Assembly (NCBI GenBank): GCA_004151065.3
Contig: NWUY0300017963.1
Span: 21,714 to 46,457 of the forward strand
DNA from: Larix sibirica
Lineage: Eukaryota; Streptophyta; Pinopsida; Pinales; Pinaceae
DNA length: 24,744 nt
Direction: 5' to 3'
Shown here piece by piece: positions 10,336 through 19,085 of the stretch. Each line of letters starts with the position of its first letter. Position 1 is the stretch's first letter. Both the position numbers and the translations under genes were made by a program. Below the pieces are notes generated by a model. The model made no database searches and was not told where the DNA came from. It saw nothing but the letters and a program-made list of their open reading frames with translations.

Positions 10336-10555
10336 ATTTTATTTACAGTAACGGCTAAGAAGCTTTGTATTAAAAAAGGAATATCTTACAAAATGATTGG
10401 GAACACTGTACCCAATGCAAAACAAAAAGAGGGCTGAAGGCACCTCATACCCAGTCTTTGAAGTTCAAACATAGTTGATAATTTCGTATATAGGGAAAAT
10501 AAAACATACATCTATAATTGCCGATTATATAAATAGACATACTGAAGAACAGAGG

Positions 10556-11707
10556 TCACTTGTTGTTGATCTGACAAGCCTTGAGCTTGCTTCCTTCTCC
10601 CATGTCCTCGTTGTCTTCCATGCCAAGGAGTGCAGCTGGACTGTTTCTCTTACTGGTTCTGATGCAATCCATTTTAGCTTCCACTATCCTTAGACAGCTG
10701 TGCACAGACTCAATTTTTCCAACCAGACCTTCATAGTAATCCTTCATCTTATTGCTATTGTTTCTAATGTCAGAATCCGAAATCTGGACAAAGATGGCAA
10801 GGTGAGAGATGGCCTTCTTCATATCCCCGAATTCCCCTCGCAGCCAACCTACTTGGGATTCAATGTCTTGCAAGTGAGAGAGCACACCAGGAGAGGGGCT
10901 ATCGGGCCCTAGGGGAGAGTCCAGGTTCACCACTCCCCCAATTTCCCCAGTATGAGTCCAAAGTTTGTCGTTGCTCGTATCCCCAGGGCCACCACGTACT
11001 TGTTGCAGAGCGCCACCCTGAATATGACAGATACCTGCATCAACAGGGCGCCAATTCTTACCAAGGTCCTGCTCAGAGACGAAGTGAACACCATTTGCAG
11101 TGGGCTTGAAGTTCTGCCCCTGTCTAACATCCAGCGAGGACCAATTTCTTCCTGTCTCCACATTCCTTGGACACCCACGCCGCACATGCTTGGCCTGCTT
11201 ATTATGCATCCCTTGGACCTCGTTTCCAGCATTTTCGTGACCCTGCACCACCTCCAGGGTAGAAAGGTATCTCTTCAGCCTAACATCCCCCGAGTTCAGC
11301 TGTATGTTGGTCTTGCAACGACGGCATTGTAGAGCTGGAAGGCAGAAACTACCGTCATTCCCACAATCCATACTGCAACGTGAAGACACATAGCGCCAAA
11401 TAGTGCAAAGCAGAGCGGGATGAATGAGGACGGGTTCATCACCTTGTTCCTTGAAATAGAATCTATGTCCCCTGGCACCTGCTTGCATTGATATCTCGCA
11501 TGCGAGACAGGTGGAGTCGGACTGAGGACGCCGTCGAAGATGTCTTAGGGATTCATGAGGAGATCCCGGGTAGATATTGCTGCAGAATTGGGGAATGTCC
11601 ATATTCACTGTGGCCCAATGAAATAAAAGGTGTGATTTAAGGGTGCTAGAGGAACCAGGGTGACCCATAGGACTATGGAACCCAATCATTTGCGAGATTT
11701 TGTCCAT
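10556..11707 (-). CDS. Extra 3' ORF of LINE B: Cys/His-rich plus coiled-coil protein, unknown function
   Basis: An open frame of 383 codons from ATG 11707 to the stop at 10556-10558. It is intact although neighbouring domains of the same element are broken. Counting from a TTG four codons upstream of the ATG, residues 71-135 hold a Cys/His-rich block: C71-x2-C74, the stretch GARGHRFYF, H100, C105, C115, C119, C126 and C132-x2-C135. It looks zinc-binding but matches no finger I can name. Residues 140-275 are Gly/Asn-rich and probably disordered. Residues about 279-352 have heptad-like hydrophobic spacing (SHLQDIESQVGWLRGEF, KIESVHSCLRIVEAKMDCI), suggesting a coiled coil. The tail is acidic then basic. 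It overlaps the RNase H frame by 35 nt in another frame. It could be a third LINE protein, an ORF1-like nucleic-acid chaperone, or an acquired host fragment. I do not recognise it. Confidence 0.6.
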   Translation of the reverse strand: MDKISQMIGFHSPMGHPGSSSTLKSHLLFHWATVNMDIPQFCSNIYPGSPHESLRHLRRRPQSDSTCLACEISMQAGARGHRFYFKEQGDEPVLIHPALLCTIWRYVSSRCSMDCGNDGSFCLPALQCRRCKTNIQLNSGDVRLKRYLSTLEVVQGHENAGNEVQGMHNKQAKHVRRGCPRNVETGRNWSSLDVRQGQNFKPTANGVHFVSEQDLGKNWRPVDAGICHIQGGALQQVRGGPGDTSNDKLWTHTGEIGGVVNLDSPLGPDSPSPGVLSHLQDIESQVGWLRGEFGDMKKAISHLAIFVQISDSDIRNNSNKMKDYYEGLVGKIESVHSCLRIVEAKMDCIRTSKRNSPAALLGMEDNEDMGEGSKLKACQINNK

Positions 11708-12161
11708 TTCTAACGACAAGGCCGCAGTTTAACCCAGCTCCTATATTTGCCATGGAGTCAGCTTGTTGATTATTGTTTCTCAGAATGTCATAGAGGGAGA
11801 TAGATCTTAATTCTTTGATCTTGTGGTAGAAGTGGAAGTGGTACTTGGAGGAGGGTTTACGGATGTTATTGGCTAAGGCCCTTGCTTCTTCAATCACTAG
11901 GAGAGAGTCACCAATAGCTACCAGATCCTAGACGTTATTTTCCTTAGCTATATCAATTCCTTTGATGAGGGCAAGCCACTCCGCATGATTGTTTGTTTGC
12001 CTTCCAATCCCCCATGCGTAGTCAGTCAGCATGTTTCCTTCAGAGTCTAGAAGAACTTCCCCTGCACCTGCCAACCTAGGATTTCCCTTTGAGGCGCCAT
12101 CAAAGAAGAGTGTATGACTTATACAATTTCTCTTCCAATTATGGAATTCTGAAGGCTCCAA
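11673..12161 (-). pseudogene. LINE B archaea-like RNase H, one premature stop
   Basis: A single frame from 12161 down to 11673, broken only by a TAG at 11928-11930. The four catalytic acids are visible in order: LFFDGASKGNPRLAGAG (D), GRQTNNHAEWLALIKGIDIAK (E), LVAIGDSLLVIEEA (D) and NNNQQADSMANIG (D). The TNNxAE pattern and the DGASKGNP start are typical of the archaea-like RNase H group that plant L1 elements are known to carry. It would degrade the RNA template after cDNA synthesis. The frame ends at 11673 inside the start of the extra ORF. Apart from the single stop the domain looks complete. Confidence 0.9.
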
Positions 12162-13026
12162 TCTGATCTGCCAATTTTGAGACTTTTTTCTTTTGGGGAA
12201 GATGGGCGAGGGAGAGGTGTAAGATCGGCAACCCAGATTTTCTCTTCAACACTTAGGGGTTCTTTGGCAAGATTATTCAATCCTCGTGACTTGAGGGTGT
12301 CTACCCAGAGAGCTTTGGCTGATGAGAGCACCATACTAGGAGAGGTCCTACTTTCCTCAAAGATTTCTTTGTTCCTGGCATTCCAAAGCTTCCAGCAAAG
12401 AAATTTTGGAAAGGCCACCCAAGCTCGTTTGAAGTCGGGTTTCCTGGAGAGCGAATTGGAGTAAAAAAATGCAAGTTAGCAAACATATCATTCCAGTTGG
12501 TAGGGAGGATGAGTTCCGGTTGAATATTGAGAAAAGCCTTATGCCAGACCTCTTTGGAGAAACTGCAATCCAAAAAGAGATGGTCTACAGTCTCCTCAAT
12601 GTTCTTACAAAGGATGCATCTAGCTGGACCTGCAATACCTCTTTTCCTTAAATTATCCGCTGTGAGAATCTTTCTGTGAGCCAATAACCAATTGAAGAGA
12701 TTGAATTTGGGGAGCCTGTACCTGTTCCAAACTCTTTCCCACTTCTTATCCTTGCTGCATTGATTGTTGAGTGAGTCCAGGTAGTTATAGCCTTCCTTTA
12801 CTGAATAAGAACCAGCTTTCCCCCAGCTGCGACAATCTTTCATGGAAAAATGAATGGGGATAGCCCCATGGAAAAGTGACAGGAGGATATTGTAATCTGG
12901 AAGAATATGATCCGAAAGATTGAGAGACCTCCAGCCAGTCCATTTCCCATGCTCAGACCACATGGATAAGTCATGAAGAGTGTGAATGTCTGCTTGCTCC
13001 ATCCAACATTTTAGATCACTGAACAC
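12162..13026 (-). pseudogene. LINE B zf-RVT domain and linker, frameshifted
   Basis: From 13026 the frame gives MWSEHGKWTGWRSLN, YSVKEGYNYLDS, then WNRYRLPKFNLFNWLLAHRK, LTADNLRKRGIAGPARC and CILCKNIEETVDHLFLDCSF, the complete zf-RVT Cys/His signature. Near 12400 the frame shifts by one base, and the linker continues as FLCWKLWNARNKEIFEE down to RNase H at 12161. zf-RVT is the conserved zinc-binding region between RT thumb and RNase H in plant LINE pol proteins. The signature is less decayed here than in LINE A copy 1. Confidence 0.88.
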
Positions 13027-13592
13027 GTGAAGAAAATTCGTTGGTGGTTTTGAGCAAAACTTATCTTTCCAAATTTTAATTTGTTTGCCGTTTCCAGGGG
13101 TCCAAGTGAGATTGTTTTAGATAATAGGAGCTGCTCGCTTACATAGGTTCCAAATGGAAGTACCCTTTCTTTCTAAGTCAATGTTTTCCACACATCTTTT
13201 TCTTGTTCCCGACATGTATTTTTTGTAGAAAATTTCCTTCCACCAGGCCTTCTTGCCAGAGATGAGTCTCTATAGGATTTTAGCGCCAAGTGCTAAATTC
13301 ATCTGTAAAGGATCTTTGATTCCTGTACCTCCAAAGATCTTTGGTCTGCAGATAGTATCCCAATTAATGAGGTGGAATTTTTTGGCATTGTTTTTTTTCC
13401 TCCCTGCCATAATTTTTTTTTTAGTTCATTAGTGATTCCCATCATCACCATCTTAGGAGCGAGCGAGATTGAGCAAGCATAAAGAGGGTAGGCAGAGAGA
13501 ATAAACTTGATGAGGACAAGCTTGTTGGCTGGATTGAGCCATCTAGAACCCCTGGCGTTGATTTTGTTTTTTAGTTTTTCAACTAGCCCGTG
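13027..13592 (-). pseudogene. LINE B RT thumb and connection region, broken
   Basis: Reading on from the RT stop at 13593 gives GLVEKLKNKINARGSRWLN, then ANKLVLIKFILSAYPLYACS, then FHLINWDTICRPKIFGGTGI and KKAWWKEIFYKKYMSG. This is the conserved segment after RT in plant LINEs (compare WNYLALPKAVGGWGI in LINE A). Stops interrupt it, including a TAG where Trp is expected in IL-stop-RLISG and another before NNLTWTPGNGK. A frameshift probably lies at the long T run near 13413-13431. Confidence 0.85.
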
Positions 13593-15017
13593 CTAATCTG
13601 CCACTTTCTTTTTCCCTTTGAAGATGGGGATGCCAAGATAAATGAAGGAATTCCAATCCTCCATTGCTTCAAAACCTAGAATCCTAGAGATTCTCGCCAA
13701 GGATCCCGGGGAGCAGTTCCAACCATAAATTTTGGACTTATCAGAGATTATTTTGCTGTCAGAAGCCCTGAGAAAGAAAGAAAGGATAAGGTGGAAACGC
13801 TCAGCTATAATCGTGGAGGCACCCCCAAGCATTATAGTATCATCGGCAAATTGTGAGTGATTGACCGGCTTCACTCCTCGGACCACCCGAATACCTTTAA
13901 GATCTCCCAAGACTTGAAGAGCTTGAAGTTTCCTACTCATAGATTCAGCGACAAGAAGGTAGAGGAATGGCGAAAGGGGGAAACCTTGATGTAGGCCTCT
14001 AGAGGCCATGAAGAAATTAGTAGGTCTACCATTGACAAGCGGGGCAATCCATGGACTATGAATGCAAGCTTTGATCCATCTTACAAACCTGTTAGAGAAG
14101 CCGAATTTGAGCATGATGTCAAAAAGAAATTTGTGGTTCACTCTGTCGAAAGCGTTGGCCATGTCTAGTTTGATGGCCATACCTTGATGCTTCTTCTCTG
14201 TGCCTGAATGGATAGCTTCTTGGACCATGATAATATTGTCTAGCATTTGACGACCAGCTAGGAAGCCCCCTTGGGAGTCTGAAACAAGTTTCCCCATGAG
14301 TTTTTTCATTCTGGTAGCTAATATTTTGGAGAGGATGTTGTAGGAGGAGTTGCAGAGAGAAATTGGTCTGAACCTGCCAAGGGAGCAAGGAGCTTTTCCT
14401 TTAGGGATGAGAGCAAGAAAGGAGGAACTGGTTGCCCCTCTGATTTTGTCTTTTTTCCTAGTCCAATTGAGCATTCTTTTAAAATCCTCCTTAATGATTC
14501 CCCATGCAGCTCTGTAAAAATTAATGGTGAATCCATCGGGCCCAGGGGCTTTGTCGATTTGCAGGGACCAAATGGAATTTATGATTTCATGTTCCAGGAT
14601 TGGCTTTGATAGCTCTCTGTTGGTATTATCCGAGATCATGTTGGGGATGCCTTCAATAAGAGCAGCTTGCGCTTTAGGGTTAGTTTCTCCACTGTCCATG
14701 AAGAGTTCCTTAAAGTGATTGAAGGCGTGCATTTTAAGGTTCTCTTGACCGCGTATTTTTTCCCCATTGCTATTTTTCAAATCTCTTATAGCATTGTGAC
14801 TGCGGTGGGCTTTGGCTTGGTTGTGGAAGTATTTCGTGTTGCTATCCCCACCCTTGAGCCAAAGTTGCCTCGACTTTATTCTCCAAATTTCCTCTTCATG
14901 TTTAGCTGCAGTGAGGATTTCTTTTTCCAATGCAAGTTCATGACTTAAGAGAGGTGGAGAAATCTCTTCGGACTCCATCCTTTGCTGTAGAGTGGCGAGC
15001 TTTGCTTTGCAAAACAA
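13593..15017 (-). CDS. LINE B reverse transcriptase domain, open for 474 codons (part of broken ORF2)
   Basis: An uninterrupted frame carries all main non-LTR RT blocks: LWLKGGDSNTKYFHNQAKAH near residue 55, IDKAPGPDGF near 155, LALIPKGKAP and FRPISLCNSSYNILSKILATR near 205-235, QGGFLAGRQMLDNI, motif A KLDMANAFDRVNH near 285, RGLHQGFPLSPFLY near 340, and motif C FADDTIML near 390. Catalytic aspartates are present in motifs A and C. The block normally RGLRQGCPLSP has His and Phe at two places, which may lower activity. The leftmost ATG is not a real protein start: this is the middle of ORF2, whose endonuclease part upstream is frameshifted and whose thumb follows after a TAG at 13593-13595. 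Confidence 0.93.
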   Translation of the reverse strand: MFCKAKLATLQQRMESEEISPPLLSHELALEKEILTAAKHEEEIWRIKSRQLWLKGGDSNTKYFHNQAKAHRSHNAIRDLKNSNGEKIRGQENLKMHAFNHFKELFMDSGETNPKAQAALIEGIPNMISDNTNRELSKPILEHEIINSIWSLQIDKAPGPDGFTINFYRAAWGIIKEDFKRMLNWTRKKDKIRGATSSSFLALIPKGKAPCSLGRFRPISLCNSSYNILSKILATRMKKLMGKLVSDSQGGFLAGRQMLDNIIMVQEAIHSGTEKKHQGMAIKLDMANAFDRVNHKFLFDIMLKFGFSNRFVRWIKACIHSPWIAPLVNGRPTNFFMASRGLHQGFPLSPFLYLLVAESMSRKLQALQVLGDLKGIRVVRGVKPVNHSQFADDTIMLGGASTIIAERFHLILSFFLRASDSKIISDKSKIYGWNCSPGSLARISRILGFEAMEDWNSFIYLGIPIFKGKKKVAD

Positions 15018-15095
15018 TTTGGAGTGGCTGGGATATTGGAAGGAGGACTTAGCCCAACGTTTAAGGGCTATCTTAATAGCACGAAGCTTAGACTC

Positions 15096-15924
15096 CTAGA
15101 TGAAACTAGGGGAACCTTTGAAAGTCAGAGAACAGGCTTGGGAGACGATGTCAAGGAAGTCAGGGTTTTGGATCCAAAGTGGGTTGAGGCGAAAGGGTAT
15201 TGGGCCAAGATTTTTAGGTGAGGAGATAGAAAGGCAAATGGGATTGTGATCCGAGGAAGCATAGGGGATGGAGAAAGCACTAAACAAAATATCAGAATTG
15301 AAAAGTGGAACTTACCAGAAAACGGTCCAACCTTGCAGCTATATGACCCACTCTGCATCTTCTATTAATCCAGGTATAGTTTGCATTTTTGAGTGGGAGA
15401 TCAATGAGGTCCAAATTGGCAATGAGGTCCTCGAGCTTTTCGCCAGAGGGGTCGCGAACAATGTTGCCTCCTCTCTTCTCCTGTCGAGACTTGGTGACGT
15501 TGAAGTCACCGGCGATAATGAGATTTTTTCCATTCATATTGTCTTTGAGATTGCTAAGATCATTCCAGAAATTGATCTTGTCCCTGTAATGGTTCGGGCC
15601 ATAGACGTTGCAGATGAAAAAGGAATCGTTGCTATCATTGTCCTTTATTTCTATTAGTAGCTAGTGTGGATTCACTGAAGATGAAATAAGAGAAAACTTG
15701 CGGGAAAACAAGGTAGCAATACGCCCGGAGGCCCCACGAGCATTGAGAGCAGAACCTTGACAGTCTTTCCACAAGGAACGTGTGAGAGCCAAGATCTCCA
15801 CGTCTTGCATTTTGGTCTCTTGGATTAGCATAAGGTCTGGTTTTTCGGATCTAATCATGCTTTTTAGGGCTTCAATTTTATTTAGTCCTTCCATGCCCCT
15901 GTAGTTCCAAGAGACGATTAACAT
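15096..15924 (-). pseudogene. LINE B ORF2 start and APE-type endonuclease, frameshifted
   Basis: ORF2 begins at ATG 15924 with MLIVSWNYRGMEGLNK (the N-terminal NxRG motif) and LMLIQETKMQ (catalytic Glu), open to 15661. After a frameshift the second part reads LIIAGDFNVTKS, the conserved GDFN motif with its catalytic Asp and Asn, followed by ANYTWINRR and IAARLDRFLVS. After another shift comes YASSDHNPICLSI, with the SDH catalytic motif, ending at 15096. All catalytic signatures survive in sequence, unlike LINE A copy 1 where GDFN became GELN, but they lie in different frames. The enzyme would nick the target DNA. Confidence 0.9.
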
Positions 15925-15926
15925 TA
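15922..15926 (-). promoter_or_regulatory. TAATG stop/start junction between ORF1 and ORF2
   Basis: On the minus strand the ORF1 stop TAA (15926-15924) shares its last A with the ATG of ORF2 (15924-15922). A stop and start overlapping as UAAUG allows termination-reinitiation, a mode shown for some non-LTR retrotransposons such as silkworm SART1. The bases are certain; the mechanism here is inference. Confidence 0.7.
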
Positions 15927-17247
15927 CTTTTTGGTGGTCTGAGGTCCTGCTTGGGACCTTCCCTCTTTAGCACCATTTTGATTTTTTGGGTTTTGTAGCA
16001 ACTTCATATCTTCCAAGCTTTTTTGCCTGCCCAGTTCTAATTCTCTTTCAGCCTCTAGTTCTTTATGATACTTGTGCGACTTCCTTCCTCTGGTGTTGGG
16101 TGGCTGCATCTCTTCTGTTTCATCCAGGGATTTCGATGAGATATCCAGAGACGAGGAGGATGGGATGAATTTTCTTTTGACCTTGTCAGCCCATGAACCG
16201 CCGGGGGTGGTGGAGATCCCGATATTTGTTTTGGTCATTTCATCTGTGAGGGGAGGGATGGGAGTGCTAATTTCTTCCCTTCCGGGTTCTGCTGTTTCCT
16301 CAAGAATGTCTATTTCCCCTTCTTCAATGGGCATATCTTGAAATTTGTTGACTGCAGCTACCTCACAAGGCTCCGACAAGGTTCCTTTTGAGAGCTGAGG
16401 TTCATTCATGGGAGGGTGAGTCTGGATGTTTTTTTTCCCCTTTTTTACTTGTTGCCATCCATCTTCGAGAACTTTCTCAGGGGTTTCTTGAACTGTTTTG
16501 GGGAATTTTTTGACGAAATGACCATATTCATGGCATTTCTTACACTTGTTGTTCATAGTCCACCTTCTGCAAATGCTCCCATCCATCGATGAAAAGATTT
16601 ACTTCCTTTGGTAACCCTTTTTCCAGGTCGACTTCCACACAAATCCTGGCACAAGAGAAGAGAGGCCCTTTTGGTTCGGCTTTATCAATATATTTTTCGA
16701 GAGAGTTTCCAATGGCTTGGAGAGTGTCATCGTTCCAACAGTGGAGCGGCAGGTGGGGAAGATGAACCCAAACAGGTACAACAGAGGGGACATCCTTCTC
16801 CGGATCAAAGGATAAGCTCCAACGATTCAGGTAGAGACCACGAGGCCCCATGAAGTAAGGCTCGCTTCGAAAGATAAGATCCCTATCAATCTTGTTCTCA
16901 AAAAGAAAAGTAAAAAAGTCCTTACCACAGAAGCAATGCTGCAAACCGCTGGAAATCAAAGGCATCCAATTCTTATTGATCCAGGCATCCATGGATTTTG
17001 GTGACGGCCAAATTCCAGTGAATTGTCCAATCAATCCATGTTCATTCAGCGCAAGGGATTTGAGTTTTGAAGCTGCCGACAGGATCTGAATGCGAGGGGC
17101 GACGACTCGTTTGATGAAACTGAGATCCGTCGGGTCTGAGGTGGCAGGGAGAGGTGGTGTGGATTCGACCAAGGCACGAAAGGTGGCGTCCAATAGGCAT
17201 CGACGTTCATTAGGAGAGGAAGGCGGCTGATCTTGATCTGCCATAGC
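15924..17247 (-). pseudogene. LINE B ORF1 (DUF4283 plus zinc knuckle), one frameshift
   Basis: ATG 17247 opens MADQDQPPSSPNERRC. An upstream GTG at 17283 extends the frame but is not a likely start. DUF4283 features follow: GLIGQFTGIWPS, LFENKIDRDLIFRSEPYFMG, VVPVWVHLPHLPLHCWN and ARICVEVDLEKGLP. The frame stops at 16540 just past a one-base shift. In the next frame the zinc knuckle reads CKKCHEYGHFVKKF, then Lys/Glu/Pro-rich sequence to the TAA at 15924. The knuckle's fourth ligand, normally Cys, is Phe, probably TGC to TTC. ORF1 proteins bind element RNA and act as chaperones in retrotransposition. The family call is firm; the C-terminal half is low-complexity and unassigned. Confidence 0.88.
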
Positions 17248-17344
17248 AGGAGGAGCCCATAGGGGCCGAGCAGCAGGGCTCACGCAGATCGCTAGGGTTG
17301 AGAGCGCATGCTAGGTCAACTGGTCCATCAAGAGAGTTATCCTT

Positions 17345-17670
17345 TGTTCTATGTTTATCTTCTTCTATGTTGGAACGCAATGTTTGGGAATAAATGCAAC
17401 AAACGAGTGCTCTCCAACGGTGGATGAGATAATTTTCAAAATTCTCAAGGAAACATTGGTAGATTTTGTTGGCCTTCTCTTAACTTATCTGTGATAATCT
17501 AGGAGTCCCCTTTAATGATTGGTTGTTAGATTTTGATATCCTTTGTGATATACAGAGTTATCCTCGAAGCCATCACTTCTACAAAGTTGTTGGTTGATTT
17601 CCCTATGTTTTGAGCACACATATATATCCCTCTTGGGTTTCCTATCGAGTCTTGGAGGATCTCTTAGATG
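17345..17670 (-). pseudogene. RNase H relic C, next to the 5' end of LINE B
   Basis: The minus strand gives DSIGNPRGIYMCAQNIGKSTNN, then FVEVMASRITLYITKDIKI. After a one-base shift it gives PIIKGDS-stop-IITDKLREGQQNLPMF, then LESTRLLHLFPNIAFQH. This matches the RVT_3 RNase H plan: DG..GNPG, TNNxxExMA, and GDSxIIIxxLRxG. About 20 residues near the N-terminus seem deleted, and several codons are stops. It belongs to an element other than LINE B, most likely an older LINE or a Tat-type gypsy element with an extra RNase H. It ends within tens of bases of the LINE B 5' end. Confidence 0.7.
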
Positions 17671-18155
17671 CATGCTCATCCCATGTCACCCCCTAATGCT
17701 TTGTCAAAATTCAAGTAAATATACAAAAGTTCGGGGCACAAATATTTATTTTTATTCATACCCATACAATAGAGACTGAACTCAAAGGGGGGCTTTAGGA
17801 ACTTGCTATCCTTTCTTACTTGCAACAAAGTTTTGACTAGATTATGGAAGACCTTACAATTGCGACAAAACCTAATTTGGATTGAAACATAATCATTTTT
17901 TTCATAATAATAATTATATTTTATGTTAGAGAAGCATGTGGTCAAATCGTACAACAATATAATACAAAAAACATGTAGGAGGCCATAGCTAGCTAAAAGA
18001 AACACACCATGGTTCATAGTTTTTTTTTCTAGCTAACCCTACTCTAAGTCCATATGAGTAGTGATGGCAATTATACTGCCTTATAAACTGATGTAACAAT
18101 GCTACCATTTGACAACATATTATGATTATTAAGGTTGATAAAAAAACTAGGAATT
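17671..18155. other. Non-coding spacer
   Basis: AT-rich sequence with a short ATA-repeat patch near 17904 and no recognisable protein motif on either strand. The minus-strand open stretch 17676-18017 is Cys/Tyr/Leu-rich, has no known pattern, and I treat it as chance. Confidence 0.5.
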
Positions 18156-18830
18156 CTACATAGTTGGGACTACTTGAGCCTCCATCATCGTGTCTTCTTT
18201 ATGCATGGCGACTACAATTTGGTTTGTATGGTTGACAAGCCCTACAATATCTTCCATAACCAAGTTAAAAGTATGCTGAGCTAGTAGACGCCATAAGTCT
18301 TAGAGAAGCCACTGAGAGAAGGATCTCCAATTGATACAAAAGCCACAGGAGGAAGAGGATGCATTGCTTCCTAGGGGACATGCAGATGCTCCACTACTCT
18401 ATTAACCAAAGAGTTCAAGTGCACAAGTTGATAATCCAATTATAGATATTGCCTATTAGAAATAATCACGGAGGCAGCTAATTCCTTCTTTGTTTCCCTC
18501 AATTCCAATGGCTAGGATGCCATTTGCATAGCACAGTCATCCTACATTTGATTCTATGCCCTTAGTTTTCATTCACACGCCTCTTGCCATTGATACCACA
18601 TAATGGTGGAATTTGCCACTTTACATTGGGCCTCTAAAACCTCTTTTTTCACAAATTTCAAGGTTGTGTTAGACCTCCTACACGTCACATAAAACACAAC
18701 ATGGATGTTAACAATGGTAGTGACCAATACTAACAGAAGGAATAGGTAGGCATAGGGCTAATAGAGATACCTCGTTGAGCCACTAGAGTTCAACCAACGT
18801 CGCACTAGCCATGATTCCCCTAGGACCCAT
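18156..18830 (-). pseudogene. Fossil reading frame: single membrane segment plus helical region, unknown family
   Basis: Candidate start codons at 18830 and 18812 lead into MASATLVELxWLNEV. After a frameshift a strongly hydrophobic segment reads AYLFLLLVLVTTIVNIHVV, ending in basic residues (TCRRSN). It continues in one frame for about 170 codons with stops but no indels: LKFVKKEVLEAQCKVANS, MWYQWQEACE, LELRETKKELAASVIISNRQ, LVHLNSLVNRVVEHL, PLPPVAFVSIGDPSLSG. After one more shift it ends NLVMEDIVGLVNHTNQIVVA, MHKEDTMMEAQVVPTM and a stop at 18156-18158. Long co-linear meaning with only stop substitutions suggests a real ancient gene. It lies downstream, on the same strand, of RNase H relic D. 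It could be an extra ORF of that element, perhaps env-like, or a captured host gene. Confidence 0.45.
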
Positions 18831-19085
18831 TGCCTCAGATTTATAGGAGCCAAAGGCATATACAAAAAACCACAATAGCACGCCCTTCCAAAACCTCTCT
18901 ATATTAAACCCACATTTTGAATGCCTACATGCTTGGGGTGTTGTTCTTTAATTCACATGGCAAGAAGGGGATTATATGATAAGAAGCATGGTGGAGTATT
19001 AACTTCTCATAATTTCCAAGATGCACGAGTGGCATTGGAATTGACAAATTCCTCATCATTAATGTAGGTATTATGGGAGGGTGTG

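Larger units (their letters stand above)
10326..17300 (-). mobile_element. Nearly full-length plant L1-type LINE, family B
   Basis: On the minus strand the order is ORF1 (from ATG 17247), a TAATG junction, APE endonuclease, RT, zf-RVT, archaea-like RNase H, an extra ORF, a 3' UTR and an A-rich tail (T10 at 10326-10335 on the plus strand). At about 7 kb it is close to full length for a plant L1 with an added 3' ORF. Several frameshifts and stops make it non-autonomous now, but RT and the 3' ORF are still open over long stretches, so it is younger than LINE A copy 1. The 5' end is not exact: it lies between the ORF1 start and an RNase H relic at about 17345. I found no convincing target-site duplication. 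Confidence 0.93.

Noticed and set aside
10952-11332. Plus-strand open frame of 126 codons
   Set aside because: It is antisense to the extra ORF of LINE B, which is longer and carries organised Cys pairs and a coiled coil on the minus strand.
15268-15657. Plus-strand open frame of 129 codons
   Set aside because: It is antisense to the LINE B endonuclease, whose minus-strand frames carry the GDFN motif; it is a shadow frame.
10300-17350. Target-site duplication around LINE B
   Set aside because: GCATG-type words occur near both ends (10317-10325 and about 17308), but they do not match beyond a few bases and the exact 5' end is unknown.
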